Origin: Haloarcula regularis
GTDB taxonomy: Archaea > Halobacteriota > Halobacteria > Halobacteriales > Haloarculaceae
Reading direction: 5' to 3'
NCBI RefSeq assembly: GCF_029338315.1
Contig: NZ_CP119794.1
Span: 3,100,001-3,164,000 of the forward strand
Length of the DNA stretch: 64,000 nt
Part shown: positions 25,474-33,724 of the stretch, piece after piece
Layout of the letters: each line of letters starts with the position of its first letter
Numbering within the stretch: the stretch's first letter is position 1
Program-made: the position numbers and the translations under genes
The notes under the pieces: generated by a model
Told to the model about the DNA's origin: nothing
Databases searched by the model: none
What the model saw: the letters and a program-made list of their open reading frames with translations, nothing else

Positions 25474-26223
25474 ATGCACACGTTGCAGGACCTCGTCGCC
25501 GCGGGCCGCGAGCGCGAGGGCGTCCTCTTTACCGCGCCGGAGCGCTCGACGCCGTTCAGCTACCGGGACTTCTGTACGAACGTCTGGAAGGCGGGCAATC
25601 TCCTGCGGCACTACGGGGTTCGCCACGGGATGCGGGTGGCCGTCGTCGCCGGGCCGAAGAACCCGACCGACACGGACGAGCCGGGCTATCTCCGCGACAG
25701 TCCCGACGCGCTGCTGGCCTTTCTCGCCGCGACGCTGGACGGTGCGGTGGTGGATATGGACCCGCCCGGGGCCGTCGATACGAAGGCGCTGGTCGCGCCG
25801 GCGAACTGGCTCGACCGGTACGAACTGGCGCCGGGAACGAAGGCGCTGGCCTACGGCGGGCCCAGCGACGATCCGACGGTCGCGCAGTTCGAGCGGGAAC
25901 TCTGGAGCGAGAACCCGCTCCAGCCGCCGGGCGAGGTGGGACCCGACGACGACGCGCTGGCGGGCGACCGGACCTACACCCACGGCGACCTGCTGACGGC
26001 GGCCGAACGTATCGTCGCCGACCACGGAATCGACGGCGAGACGACGGTGGCGCTGCGCGCGCCGGTCACGACGGCCGGGGGGCTGGTCGCCGGCCTGCTC
26101 GCGCCGATGCACGAGGGGGCGACGGTGCTGCTCGGCGGCGACGGGCCCGCGGACCTCGCGGTCGCGCCGGACGACGACGTGCCCGAGCCGACGGTGGTCC
26201 GGCCGGCCGACGTCTCGGTGTGA
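25474..26223 (+). CDS. AMP-dependent synthetase-like protein without the adenylation P-loop
   Basis: 249 residues from ATG at 25474 (MHTLQDLVAAGREREG). The first 120 residues follow the N-terminal subdomain of acyl-CoA/acetyl-CoA synthetases: TPFSYRDFCTNVWKAGNLLRHYGVRHGMRVAVV, then DALLAFLAATLDGAVV. Where active enzymes have the ATP-binding TSGTTGxPK motif after DDDAL, this protein reads AGDRTYTHGDLL and then ends after a second Rossmann-like segment (VALRAPVTTAGGLVAGLLAP, GATVLLGG). It is about half the usual length and lacks the C-terminal lid, so catalysis is unlikely; a regulatory or scaffold role is inference. Intact frame, so not obviously a broken gene. Confidence 0.65.
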   Translation: MHTLQDLVAAGREREGVLFTAPERSTPFSYRDFCTNVWKAGNLLRHYGVRHGMRVAVVAGPKNPTDTDEPGYLRDSPDALLAFLAATLDGAVVDMDPPGAVDTKALVAPANWLDRYELAPGTKALAYGGPSDDPTVAQFERELWSENPLQPPGEVGPDDDALAGDRTYTHGDLLTAAERIVADHGIDGETTVALRAPVTTAGGLVAGLLAPMHEGATVLLGGDGPADLAVAPDDDVPEPTVVRPADVSV

Positions 26224-26385
26224 GACGCGACACGGGGCACTGACGGATGTGCGTCGGGAGAGGGGGCCGGAGGCGCCAGTTCGGTGTGGCACTCGTCACC
26301 CCGGTTCCGCGCCGCCGCTCGTCGGTTGGCTCCCCGGCCGGTCCGGTTTCTTAACGGTTTTGTCCGTTCGGTCGCAACACCGGGT

Positions 26386-26571
26386 ATGGAGTACGACTTC
26401 ACGCGCTCGGTGGTGCCCCTCGTCGTGATCGTGGCCGTCGCGACGGTCGCGCTCACAGCCATGATGACCCCCTCGACGGTGTTCATGATGGTCCTCCCCT
26501 CGATGATCGTCTTCTCGGTCGTCGCGTTCTTCTTCGGGATGAAACACGGCGAGTTCCGCGCCAGTCCGTAG
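26386..26571 (+). CDS. Small membrane protein (possibly DUF7333)
   Basis: 61 residues from ATG at 26386 (MEYDFTRSVVPLVV). Two hydrophobic segments, VVPLVVIVAVATVALTAM and VFMMVLPSMIVFSVVAFFFG, joined by MTPST, then a short basic/acidic tail KHGEFRASP. This resembles a small haloarchaeal family I remember as DUF7333, though I cannot verify the number. TTCTTAACGG about 33 bp upstream is a plausible TATA region. The upstream part of the longer frame (from 26284) has no membrane-protein character. Function unknown. Confidence 0.65.
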   Translation: MEYDFTRSVVPLVVIVAVATVALTAMMTPSTVFMMVLPSMIVFSVVAFFFGMKHGEFRASP

Positions 26572-26635
26572 CGGCCCGGGTCGGTCGCCGGGAGTCGCTT
26601 CGTCAACGTCTCAAAACGGCCGAGCGGCGCTGCCG

Positions 26636-27376
26636 TCACTCGGTCGGGCGGACGACGTTGGCGAGCGTCACCAGCAGACCCAGCAGCCAGCCGACCGGGA
26701 ACGAGAAGCCGAGCCACATCAGGACGTAGGCGGCCCCCTCGCGCTCGAAGTTCCGGACGAAGAACTGGGCGATGCGGTTCGAGTCAAGCAGGTCGAAGAG
26801 GATGTAGCGTGCCAGCGCGTCACTCCCGGGCAGGACGACCTGAGCGACGGCTTTCGAGAACAGCGCCGCGACCACCGGCGGCAGGAAGATGGCTGTCATC
26901 GCCAGCGGGAAGGCCAGCAGTACCGTCGTCCCGCGGCCGCCGATGCTCCGGAAGCCGACGGCCAGCGCGGCCGAGAGCGTCGCGACGCCGCCGGCGATGG
27001 CGATGGCGGTGAATCCGCCGGCGATGAGGTCCAGTTCGAACCGGGCCAGCGCGGCCAGCCCACCCCAGACGAGCAGCGAGAGCACCACGACGCCGACGAG
27101 GCCCAGTCGCGTCGCCGTGCTGCCGATGCGCCGCGTCTGGAAGCGGACGATGGTCCCAAACAGGACCAGGGGGTAGATGATCGCGATGACGGGCATCCCC
27201 AGCGCGGCCCAGGCCTGGTAGAGGAGCATCCCGACCTGGCTGTCGGGCGTCCACGTTCCCAGGACCGTATCCCGTGCGCCGCGCTGCCGTGGATAGATCA
27301 GTTCCATCCACGTCTCGTGTAACCGACGGAGGTCGAAGCGCATCGCGCCGACGATCCCCTGGTTCCCGGTAGACAT
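26636..27376 (-). CDS. Conserved hypothetical membrane protein
   Basis: 246 residues, ATG at 27376 (MSTGNQGIVGAMRFDLRR). Five or six TM segments: AALGMPVIAIIYPLVLFGTIV, LGLVGVVVLSLLVWGGLAAL, LIAGGFTAIAIAGGVATLSAA, TTVLLAFPLAMTAIFLPPVVA and MWLGFSFPVGWLLGLLVTLA, with an N-terminal cytosolic region of about 55 residues rich in arginine. No recognised domain. It has its own promoter: TTTTAAA at 27400-27407, 28 bp before the ATG. The aldo/keto reductase gene lies upstream on the same strand but is probably a separate unit. Confidence 0.7.
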   Translation of the reverse strand: MSTGNQGIVGAMRFDLRRLHETWMELIYPRQRGARDTVLGTWTPDSQVGMLLYQAWAALGMPVIAIIYPLVLFGTIVRFQTRRIGSTATRLGLVGVVVLSLLVWGGLAALARFELDLIAGGFTAIAIAGGVATLSAALAVGFRSIGGRGTTVLLAFPLAMTAIFLPPVVAALFSKAVAQVVLPGSDALARYILFDLLDSNRIAQFFVRNFEREGAAYVLMWLGFSFPVGWLLGLLVTLANVVRPTE

Positions 27377-27399
27377 ACTCCAGGGTTCGACCTACCCCG

Positions 27400-27407
27400 T
27401 TTAAAAG
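27400..27407 (-). promoter_or_regulatory. TATA box of the membrane protein gene at 26636
   Basis: Minus strand CTTTTAAA, centred about 28 bp before ATG 27376, giving a leaderless transcript. Confidence 0.6.
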
Positions 27408-27494
27408 TTTGAGGCTCGGTACGGGCCGCACGCGGCGAAACAATCTGACGGGCGGCAGACGCTACCGGGCGGCCGACGCTGTGTCTGCCACGAG

Positions 27495-28330
27495 TCAGGC
27501 CCAGCTGTCGGGACCGAAACCGGGATCGACGCGGCGCTCCGTGTGCTCGATGGCGTCGATGCGTGCCACCTCGTCGTCGGAGAGTTCGAGGTCCAGACTC
27601 GCCAGGTTGTCGCGGATGTGGGCCTCGCCGGTCGCCTTCGGGATGGCGGTGACGCCAGACTCGCGCAGCCAGGCGAGGCTGACCTGCGCTTCGCTGACGC
27701 CGTGGTCGTCGGCGATGGCCGAGAGGACGTCGTCGTCGAACACGCCACCGCGTGCGAGCGGCGAGTAGGCGACCAGTTCGTAGTCGTGTTCGCTGGCGTG
27801 GTCGCGCAGCTCCGCTTGCTGCAGGAAGGGATGCATCTCGACCTGGTTGGCAAAGAGCGGGGCCTCGAGCGTCTCTACTGCCGTCTCGACGTGGTGGGGC
27901 TCGAAGTTCGAGACGCCGACGTTGCGGATCTTGCCCTGTTCGTACACTCGTCGAAGGCCGAGAGCGTCCCTTCGGGGTCGTACGCGCCCGCGGGCCAGTG
28001 GACGTACAGCAGGTCCACGGCGTCGACGCCGAGCTTCGAGAGGCTCGCCTCGGTCGACTCGAGCACGTCGTCGTGGGCGAGGTTCGAGTTCCAGACCTTC
28101 GTCGCGAGGAAGACGTCTTCGCGGTCGACGTCGGCCGCTGCGAGGCCCTCGCCGACGGCGGCCTCGTTCCCGTAGGCCTGTGCGGTATCTACGTGCCGGT
28201 AGCCGCGCTCGAGCGCGGTCCGGACGCTCTCGGCGCACTGGTCGTGATCGTCGTTCTGCCAGGTTCCGAGGCCGAGCATCGGCATGCCGTCGGCCCGGGG
28301 GACGTCGTCGGGATTGGCTGCAGGTGTCAT
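27495..28330 (-). CDS. Aldo/keto reductase, frameshifted
   Basis: About 278 residues after joining two frames. Start ATG at 28330 (MTPAANPDDVPRADG). AKR features: MLGLGTWQ, then catalytic Asp and Tyr in RHVDTAQAYGNEAAVG, Lys in FLATKVWNSNL and His in LLYVHWPAG, then KIRNVGVSNFEPHH, VEMHPFLQQAEL and AIPKATGEAHIRDNL. The frame changes at 27946-27947: TLSAFDE then YEQGKIRNV; one missing C would give GAG CTG TAC and the continuous FDELYEQGK. It reduces aldehydes or ketones with NADPH; substrate unknown. The 3' half looks fully functional, so a sequence error is likelier than decay. Confidence 0.85.
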
Positions 28331-28433
28331 CCCGAGATGCCAGGAGCGTCCCCCGGAAATGGGTTGTGGACCGGCGGTCACCCCGCCGGTGGAAACCGAC
28401 ATATTGAGAACCCGGCCCCCACAACGGTCGGGT

Positions 28434-29121
28434 ATGACAGACGGTAGTGTGGACGTATCTCGTCGGGCCTTCCTGCGGACGGCCGCGGGGGCCACGGCTG
28501 CCTCGGCCGCGACAGGAACGGCGGCGGCACAGGAAAACGGGACCGACGGTGACGGTGGCGGTGGCGGGGGGGAGCAGCGGTCCGCCGGACTACAGCGGCT
28601 TCCTCGACCAGGTAGGCAACTTCGACGGCACGACCGTCGACGCCACCGGTCAAAGCGAGGTGACCGTCTCGGTCGGTGCGCAGGGCAACGGCGGCGCGTT
28701 CGCCTTCGACCCGCCCGCGGTACACGTCGACAACGGCGCGACGGTCCTGTTCGAGTGGACCGGCGAGGGCGGCGGCCACAACGTCGTCTCGGACGGCGAG
28801 GGCCCGCTCGACTCCGGCGACCCCGTCTCGAACGCCGGCGTCAACTACGAGTACACCTTCGAGGAGGACGGCATCTACCCCTACGTTTGTGTCCCCCACG
28901 AGGGACTGGGGATGAAAGCCGCCATCGTCGTCGGGACGGACTACCCGACCCAGAGCAGCGACGGTGGCGGTGGCGGCGGCGGTGGCGGCGGGTCCCCGCA
29001 GGTGCCAAGCAGCGCGAAGACCCTCGGCGTCGCGACGTCGTTCGTGATGGTGGCGACGCTGGGGCTCGCCTACTTCTTCATCCGCTACGGCGGCGACTAC
29101 GAGACACCCGGCGAGGAGTAG
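28434..29121 (+). CDS. Membrane-anchored halocyanin (blue copper) domain protein, frameshifted
   Basis: Tat signal MTDGSVDVSRRAFLRTAAG (ATG at 28434) then a Gly-rich linker. At a run of seven G (28566-28572) the frame shifts by one; with six G the protein continues SSGPPDYSGFLDQVGN. A plastocyanin/halocyanin domain follows: copper ligands His in GGGHNVVSD and Cys, His and Met in YVCVPHEGLGMK. A glycine linker then leads to a C-terminal TM helix (SFVMVATLGLAYFFIRYG). So the copper domain is outside, tethered by the C-terminal helix. It carries electrons to a terminal oxidase or bc complex by family; the partner is not in the window. TATA-like ACATATTG about 31 bp upstream. Confidence 0.88.
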
Positions 29122-29122
29122 G

Positions 29123-29653
29123 TCAGACCGCCTCGCCGCCGCTCCGTATCTCGAGATCGACCGCCCGGCGTTCGCCCTCGAGGTCCGCGACGACGCGTTC
29201 GACGATGTGCTCTGCCTCGCGTCGAATCAGCGGGACCACCTTCCGGATGACCCAATCCAGCGAGACCAGTCGTGGCAGGTCGACGGCGTCTTTCGAGGCC
29301 GAGTCGGGGTCGAACGCGATGCGGAGCACGACGCGCGAGGCCGCGTCGGCGTCTGCGGGTGCTTCCTCCGGGGCCGGGTCGACTATCCAGTGACCCTCGG
29401 CGTCGATGTCCTTGACGAGTTTCCAGTCGATGCTGTGTGGCGGGTCGACCGCCGTCACCTCGGACCGGGCGGTGTAGGTGAGTTTCCACCACGAGAACAC
29501 GAGGTCGTAGCGGGTCCCCGGCGCGCCGTCGCCGTCCTGTCGCACCTGGTCGATGTACTCAGAGTAACGGGCATAGCCCGGGAAGTCGAGGAGGAACTCG
29601 TACAGTCGCTCCGGGGGGACGTGCACCACGGTACTGACCTCGATCTCGTCCAC
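29123..29653 (-). CDS. SRPBCC family (START-like) protein
   Basis: 176 residues, ATG at 29653 (MDEIEVSTVVHVPPERLYEFLLDF). The N-terminal strand-loop-helix, the GYARYSEYIDQVRQ segment and the C-terminal long helix (LIRREAEHIVERVVADLEGER) are those of a Bet v1-like/polyketide cyclase helix-grip fold with a hydrophobic ligand cavity. The WKLTYTARSEVTAVDPP strand is typical. Ligand and role unknown; relatives bind lipids or quinone-like molecules. It converges with the halocyanin gene, with a single base between the stop codons. Confidence 0.75.
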   Translation of the reverse strand: MDEIEVSTVVHVPPERLYEFLLDFPGYARYSEYIDQVRQDGDGAPGTRYDLVFSWWKLTYTARSEVTAVDPPHSIDWKLVKDIDAEGHWIVDPAPEEAPADADAASRVVLRIAFDPDSASKDAVDLPRLVSLDWVIRKVVPLIRREAEHIVERVVADLEGERRAVDLEIRSGGEAV

Positions 29654-29749
29654 GTCCCCTAGGCGGTGGGTTCGCGTCGTAAACTTTCGGGCGACCCGGC
29701 GGCGCGGTAATTGCCGGAAGATTCACTCTATGCATAATCTGGAACAGAC

Positions 29750-29759
29750 AATATTATTA
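29750..29759 (+). promoter_or_regulatory. TATA box of the HTH regulator
   Basis: AATATTATTA, centred 31 bp upstream of ATG 29786. It is flanked by GCATAAT (29732-29738) and ATTATGC (29756-29762), a 7-bp inverted repeat that overlaps it and could be an operator. Confidence 0.6.
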
Positions 29760-29764
29760 TGCTG

Positions 29765-29780
29765 TATCCGATACGGGATA
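29765..29780 (+). promoter_or_regulatory. Putative operator before the HTH gene
   Basis: TATCC-GATACG-GGATA, an inverted repeat with 5-bp arms and a 6-bp spacer. It lies between the TATA box and the ATG at 29786, around the expected transcription start. Autoregulation is inference. Confidence 0.4.
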
Positions 29781-29785
29781 GTAGC

Positions 29786-30060
29786 ATGAGTGCTTCCGAC
29801 ATCCAGCACGCCGAGGCAGACGGAGACACCGAGCCCACGGGGTGGGACGCGGTCAGGGACCTCCCGCCGAGTGCGAAGCTCGTCGCCAAGGTGCTGGAGT
29901 ACAACGACACGCTGACCCAGAGCCAGCTCGCAGACGAGACGCTGCTGCCGCCGCGGACGGTCCGCTACGCACTGAACCGACTCGAAGACGCCGACGTCGT
30001 CGACTCCCGCTTTCCTTCGCCGACGCGCGCAAGCGCATCTACTCGCTGCGCATCGAGTGA
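29786..30060 (+). CDS. Winged helix-turn-helix regulator, frameshifted
   Basis: 91 residues from ATG at 29786 (MSASDIQHAEADGDTEP). The wHTH core is AKLVAKVLEYNDTLTQSQLA and RTVRYALNRLEDADVV, a MarR/TrmB-like arrangement with recognition helix PPRTVRYALNRL. The frame changes at TTT 30011-30013; one added T gives DSRFSFADARKRIYSLRIE then stop. Without it the frame runs on into the cetZ upstream region. The restored C-terminal beta wing fits the fold. It sits directly before cetZ and may regulate it. An ATG at 29759 is upstream of the expected transcription start. Confidence 0.75.
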
Positions 30061-30134
30061 GTTCACGGGCCCGGGCCACTCGTTGATCTTCGCGTTGGGT
30101 AACGTTGATTAGTCGGCCTGCCAAGACGTTTGAT

Positions 30135-31208
30135 ATGAAAGTCGTCCTGATTGGTGTCGGCCAGGCTGGGGGCAAGATAACCCAGTCGATCGCTGAGTTC
30201 GACTACGAGATGGGATTCGAGGCAGTACGGGGAGCGCTGGCGGTCAACACCGCCCGCGCGGACCTCCAGAATCTCGACATCGACACGACCCTCATCGGCC
30301 AGGACCGGGTCAAGGGCCACGGGGTCGGCGGCGACAACGAACTGGGCGCACAGGTGATGCAAGAGAACGCCGCCGAGGTGCTCGACGACCTGGACGGTCG
30401 GCTTACCTCCGAAGCCGAGGCCGTCGTGGTCGTCGCCGGCCTCGGTGGCGGCACCGGATCCGGCGGCGCGCCGATGCTCACGCGCGAGCTCAAACGCATC
30501 TACGATATCCCCGTCTACGTCCTCGGCGTCCTCCCCGGCCGGGACGAGGGCGGCATCTACCAGGCCAACGCCGGCCGGTCGCTGAAGACCAGCGTCCGCG
30601 AGGCCGACTCCCTCCTCCTCGTGGACAACGACGCCTGGCGCGGCAGCGGCGACAGCGTCGCGGCGGGCTACGAGCGCATCAACGACGCGATCTCCCAGCG
30701 GGTCGGCCTCCTGCTCGCGAGCGGCGAGGCCGTCGAGGGGGTCGGCGAGAGCGTCGTCGACTCCTCGGAGATCATCAACACGCTCCGCGGGGGCGGCATC
30801 GCCTCGCTGGGCTACGCCAGCGCGACGGCAAGCGAGGACCCCGCGGAGAACGTCAACGTCATCACGAGCGTCACCCGGAAGGCGCTGCTCTCGAGCATGA
30901 GTCTGCCAAACGCCGTCGAGGCCGAGAAGGCGCTGCTGGTCGTCGCCGGCGACCCCGAGCGCCTCTCGCGGAAGGGGGTCGAGCGGGCCCGGCGCTGGGT
31001 CGAAGACGAGACGGGGAGCATGGAGGTCCGCGGCGGGGACTTCCCGCTGGCCTCCTCGAAGATCGCGGCACTCGTGGTGCTCTCGGGCGTCGAGCGATCG
31101 CCCCGTATCGACGAGTTCCTGGACCGTGCGCGGGAGGCCGCGACGTCCCAGGGCAAGCAAGTCGACCCGGCGGAGTTCGACAACGAGGACCTGGACAACC
31201 TGCTGTGA
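30135..31208 (+). CDS. cetZ: CetZ family tubulin/FtsZ-like cytoskeletal GTPase
   Basis: 357 residues, ATG at 30135 (MKVVLIGVGQAGGKITQSI). GTP-binding T1 VGQAGGK and the tubulin signature GLGGGTGSGGAP near residues 102-113. GQDRVKGHGVGGDNELGA and VDSSEIINTLRGGGIASLGYA follow. The C-terminal half has DETGSMEVRGGDFPL, which is the CetZ pattern. CetZ proteins control cell shape and motility in haloarchaea (CetZ1 and CetZ2 in Haloferax). Which of the CetZ paralogues this is cannot be told. It lacks the long acidic tail of FtsZ. An HTH gene precedes it by 74 bp. Confidence 0.92.
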   Translation: MKVVLIGVGQAGGKITQSIAEFDYEMGFEAVRGALAVNTARADLQNLDIDTTLIGQDRVKGHGVGGDNELGAQVMQENAAEVLDDLDGRLTSEAEAVVVVAGLGGGTGSGGAPMLTRELKRIYDIPVYVLGVLPGRDEGGIYQANAGRSLKTSVREADSLLLVDNDAWRGSGDSVAAGYERINDAISQRVGLLLASGEAVEGVGESVVDSSEIINTLRGGGIASLGYASATASEDPAENVNVITSVTRKALLSSMSLPNAVEAEKALLVVAGDPERLSRKGVERARRWVEDETGSMEVRGGDFPLASSKIAALVVLSGVERSPRIDEFLDRAREAATSQGKQVDPAEFDNEDLDNLL

Positions 31209-31243
31209 GACGCGGGCGCGTCTGAAAACCGCGCGTGGCGACC

Positions 31244-32590
31244 TTACTGGACCAGGCTGCTGCCGTCGAACGACGTCCGGTCGTAGTCGTGGTCGAGCAG
31301 GTCGAGGATGGTCGGGGCGATGTCGAAGAGGTCGGCGTCCTCGATGCGGACCTCGGGGTCGTCAACCAGCAGCGACGCGTTGTCGAAGCTGTGCATCCCG
31401 TTGCGGGGGCCGACGCCGAAGACGTCCTCGGAGCCCTTGAAGCCGGCCTTCAGGTCGAAGCCGTGGTTCGGGATGACCACGAGGTCCGGCGCGATGTCGT
31501 CGTGGTCGCCGCGGAACGCCTGCTCGCGGGTGACGACGCGGTCGGCCACCTTCTTGCCGTCCGGGCCCTCGAGGGCCTCGAGTTGCTCTTTCAAGTCCGA
31601 CCGAACGGACTCGTACTCGGACTCGGGGACGCTCCCGCGGGGTTCGCGCCCCTCGAGGTTGATGTAGAAGCGGCCGGGGATGAGCGAGTAGGCCTTCGTG
31701 TCGTCGGCGATGTCGCCGAGTTCGCTGTGCTCGTCGTCCGCGTACTCGAGCCAGCCCTCCTGTTCGAGCCACTCGTTGAAGTGAACCTCGTAGTCGAGCG
31801 ACGTGAACCCGTGGTCGGAGGCGACCACCATGGTCACGTCGTCGGGCAGCAGGTCGCGCAGGCGACCGAGGTAGTCGTCGACTGTGCGGTAGAACTCGAA
31901 GAACGCTTCCTGGTTCTCGCCGTCGCGCTCGTAGTCCTTGAACAGGAAGTGGTTGACCCGGTCGGTGGTCATGAAGACGCCGAAAAAGAGGTCCCAGTCG
32001 TCGGCCTCGACGTACTGCTTGAACGTCTCGAAGCGCTTGTCCAGGGTCTCGTGGGCGTCCTCGACGAACTCGCTCTTGTCGTCGCTGTGGCCCAGTTTGG
32101 CGTTGACGTCGATGCGGTAGCCGTTCGACTCGAGGGTCTCGCGGAGATCGTCGGGGTAGGCGGCCTTGTCGACGCCCGGCGAGAGGAACCCGGAGACCAT
32201 CCGCTGGACGTTGCGCTGGGGCGGGAAGGTGACGGGGACGTTCATCACGGTGGCGTCGCGGCCGTCCTCGGCGACGCGGTCCCAGAGCCGGGTCGCCTGG
32301 ACGTCACGCCCCATCGGGACGTAGGTGTCGTAGGAGCCGACCTCACGATCCTGGAAGCCGTAGACGCCCGTTTCACCGGGGTTGACGCCGGTCGTCAGCG
32401 CCGGCCAGCAGGCGCTGGACTCCGGGGGGACGATGCTGTCGATGGGGCCGGCGCTCCCGTCGGCGGCGAGCTCGGCGAGGTTCGGGAACACGTCCGGGTG
32501 TTCGTCGATGAGGCTGTACGGCACGCCGTCGATACCGAAGAAGGCCACGCGGGGGCCGCTGTCTCCTTTCAATCGGTCGAATAGTCCCAT
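31244..32590 (-). CDS. Alkaline phosphatase superfamily hydrolase (nucleotide pyrophosphatase/phosphodiesterase type)
   Basis: 448 residues from ATG at 32590 (MGLFDRLKGDSGPRVAFFGIDG). Superfamily motifs: FFGIDGVPYSL (first metal Asp), SSACWPALTTGVNPGETGVYGF (nucleophile region), TTDRVNHFLF, MVVASDHGFTSLDYEVHFNEW (Asp-His metal pair) and a final PNHGFD and MHSFDNASLL. It has no signal peptide or TM helix, so it acts in the cytosol. It would hydrolyse phosphodiesters or nucleotide sugars; the substrate is not known. It converges with cetZ with 35 bp between. Confidence 0.85.
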   Translation of the reverse strand: MGLFDRLKGDSGPRVAFFGIDGVPYSLIDEHPDVFPNLAELAADGSAGPIDSIVPPESSACWPALTTGVNPGETGVYGFQDREVGSYDTYVPMGRDVQATRLWDRVAEDGRDATVMNVPVTFPPQRNVQRMVSGFLSPGVDKAAYPDDLRETLESNGYRIDVNAKLGHSDDKSEFVEDAHETLDKRFETFKQYVEADDWDLFFGVFMTTDRVNHFLFKDYERDGENQEAFFEFYRTVDDYLGRLRDLLPDDVTMVVASDHGFTSLDYEVHFNEWLEQEGWLEYADDEHSELGDIADDTKAYSLIPGRFYINLEGREPRGSVPESEYESVRSDLKEQLEALEGPDGKKVADRVVTREQAFRGDHDDIAPDLVVIPNHGFDLKAGFKGSEDVFGVGPRNGMHSFDNASLLVDDPEVRIEDADLFDIAPTILDLLDHDYDRTSFDGSSLVQ

Positions 32591-32671
32591 GTGACCCGGT
32601 ATAGCGGTCAGGGACAAGAAACTTCTTTTCGCAACCGGGTCCAACCTGACGGCAATCGACGCCGGCGTCGC

Positions 32672-32794
32672 TCAGGCGTCCTCGGCGTTCGCCGGGACGA
32701 CGGTCAGGTGTGCGATTCCGGGGATCTGAGGCTCCTCGCGGTCCTTCACGCCCGGCTGGTGTTCGAGCGTCGGGTCGGTCTGGTGGGTCGCCAT
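32672..32794 (-). CDS. Small 40-residue protein with its own promoter
   Basis: ATG at 32794; peptide begins MATHQTDPTLEHQPGVKDRE and ends AHLTVVPANAEDA. It is acidic and soluble, with no known domain. The promoter box AATTATTTGA (minus strand, 32821-32830) is 32 bp before the ATG. That spacing supports this start over the longer open frame from 32875. Lies between ppa and the hydrolase gene on the same strand. Function unknown. Confidence 0.5.
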   Translation of the reverse strand: MATHQTDPTLEHQPGVKDREEPQIPGIAHLTVVPANAEDA

Positions 32795-32820
32795 CGTGTC
32801 AGAACGTACCGGTCGAACGG

Positions 32821-32830
32821 TCAAATAATT
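32821..32830 (-). promoter_or_regulatory. TATA-like box before the 40-residue gene
   Basis: Minus strand AATTATTTGA, an AT island about 32 bp before ATG 32794. Confidence 0.5.
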
Positions 32831-32911
32831 ACCCATGCTCATAACGCATCGGCAACTCCTGCCGTCATTACCCACGGATATACCGTCGAGAAGGCCGACC
32901 GAACCGCCGGC

Positions 32912-33445
32912 TCAGTTGAAGTGCTCGTCGTAGAGGTCCTGGGCGTGTTCGATGGCGTCCATCGCGGCCTGCTTGTCCTCCCAGCCCAGCGTCTCGACTT
33001 CCTTGCCCTCCTCTAGGTTCTTGTAGGTCGAGAAGAACTCGTCTATCTCGTCGAGCGTCTGCTGTGGGATGTCCTCGAGGTCCTCGACGTGGTCGTATCG
33101 CGGGTCCTCGGTCGGGACGGCGATGACCTTGTCGTCCTGCTCGCCGTCGTCATCCATCTTCATCAGGGCGACCGGGCGGGCCTCGATGACACAGCCGGGG
33201 AACGTCTGATCCTCGACGAGGACCAGCACGTCGAAGGGGTCCTCGTCGTCGTAGTACGACTGCGGGATGAACCCGTAGTCCGAGGGGTAGTGGACGTTCG
33301 AGTGGAGCACCCGGTCCAGGACGACGCCGGGGATGTCCTTCTCGTACTCGTACTTGTTGCGCTCGCCCTTGAGACACTCCACGACGGCGTAGATCTCTTC
33401 GGGCGGGTTCGGTCCGGTTTCCAGGTCTTCCCAGAGGTTCGTCAT
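32912..33445 (-). CDS. ppa: Inorganic pyrophosphatase (class I)
   Basis: 177 residues from ATG at 33445 (MTNLWEDLETGPNPPEE). Signature DYGFIPQSYYDDEDPFDVLVLVED contains the metal-binding acidic residues; NKYEYEKDIPGVVLDRVL and IPQQTLDEIDEFFSTYKNLE are typical of family I enzymes. It hydrolyses pyrophosphate in the cytosol and drives biosynthetic reactions. The upstream extension of the frame is not conserved. ACTTTTTGAC about 25 bp upstream on the minus strand is a plausible promoter element. Confidence 0.96.
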   Translation of the reverse strand: MTNLWEDLETGPNPPEEIYAVVECLKGERNKYEYEKDIPGVVLDRVLHSNVHYPSDYGFIPQSYYDDEDPFDVLVLVEDQTFPGCVIEARPVALMKMDDDGEQDDKVIAVPTEDPRYDHVEDLEDIPQQTLDEIDEFFSTYKNLEEGKEVETLGWEDKQAAMDAIEHAQDLYDEHFN

Positions 33446-33685
33446 CGTCTCGGAGTGGACCGGGGCGTCAAAAAGTCCTTTCGTAATGTCTCTCGGTCTG
33501 GACGACCGGAAGGTATTTCTAGGTGCTATCGAGATATTCACGCACGGAGTAGTCAGCGGCTACGGCCCGACACACACCGGCATCGACGCCGGATGGGTCG
33601 GTGGTAATTGAGACCCTTCAGACACCGGCCGATACCCCGTTACAGGACCGCAGTCCCCTGATTTGTCCTGTCTCTTAGGCTGAAG

Positions 33686-33699
33686 TTAACAAGTGTTAA
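33686..33699 (+). promoter_or_regulatory. Palindromic operator/promoter of the PadR-like gene
   Basis: TTAACA-AG-TGTTAA, a perfect palindrome with 6-bp arms. It is centred about 33 bp upstream of ATG 33725, where the TATA box should be, so a dimeric regulator bound here would block TBP. Autoregulation is inference. The 279-bp gap 33446-33724 otherwise shows no gene. Confidence 0.55.
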
Positions 33700-33724
33700 G
33701 TACTGTGGTGACATCGTACTAACT

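Noticed and set aside
28566..28572. Programmed frameshift in halocyanin at the G7 run
   Set aside because: Many unrelated genes in the window have similar one-base breaks, so sequencing error is simpler than recoding; no stimulatory structure was evident.
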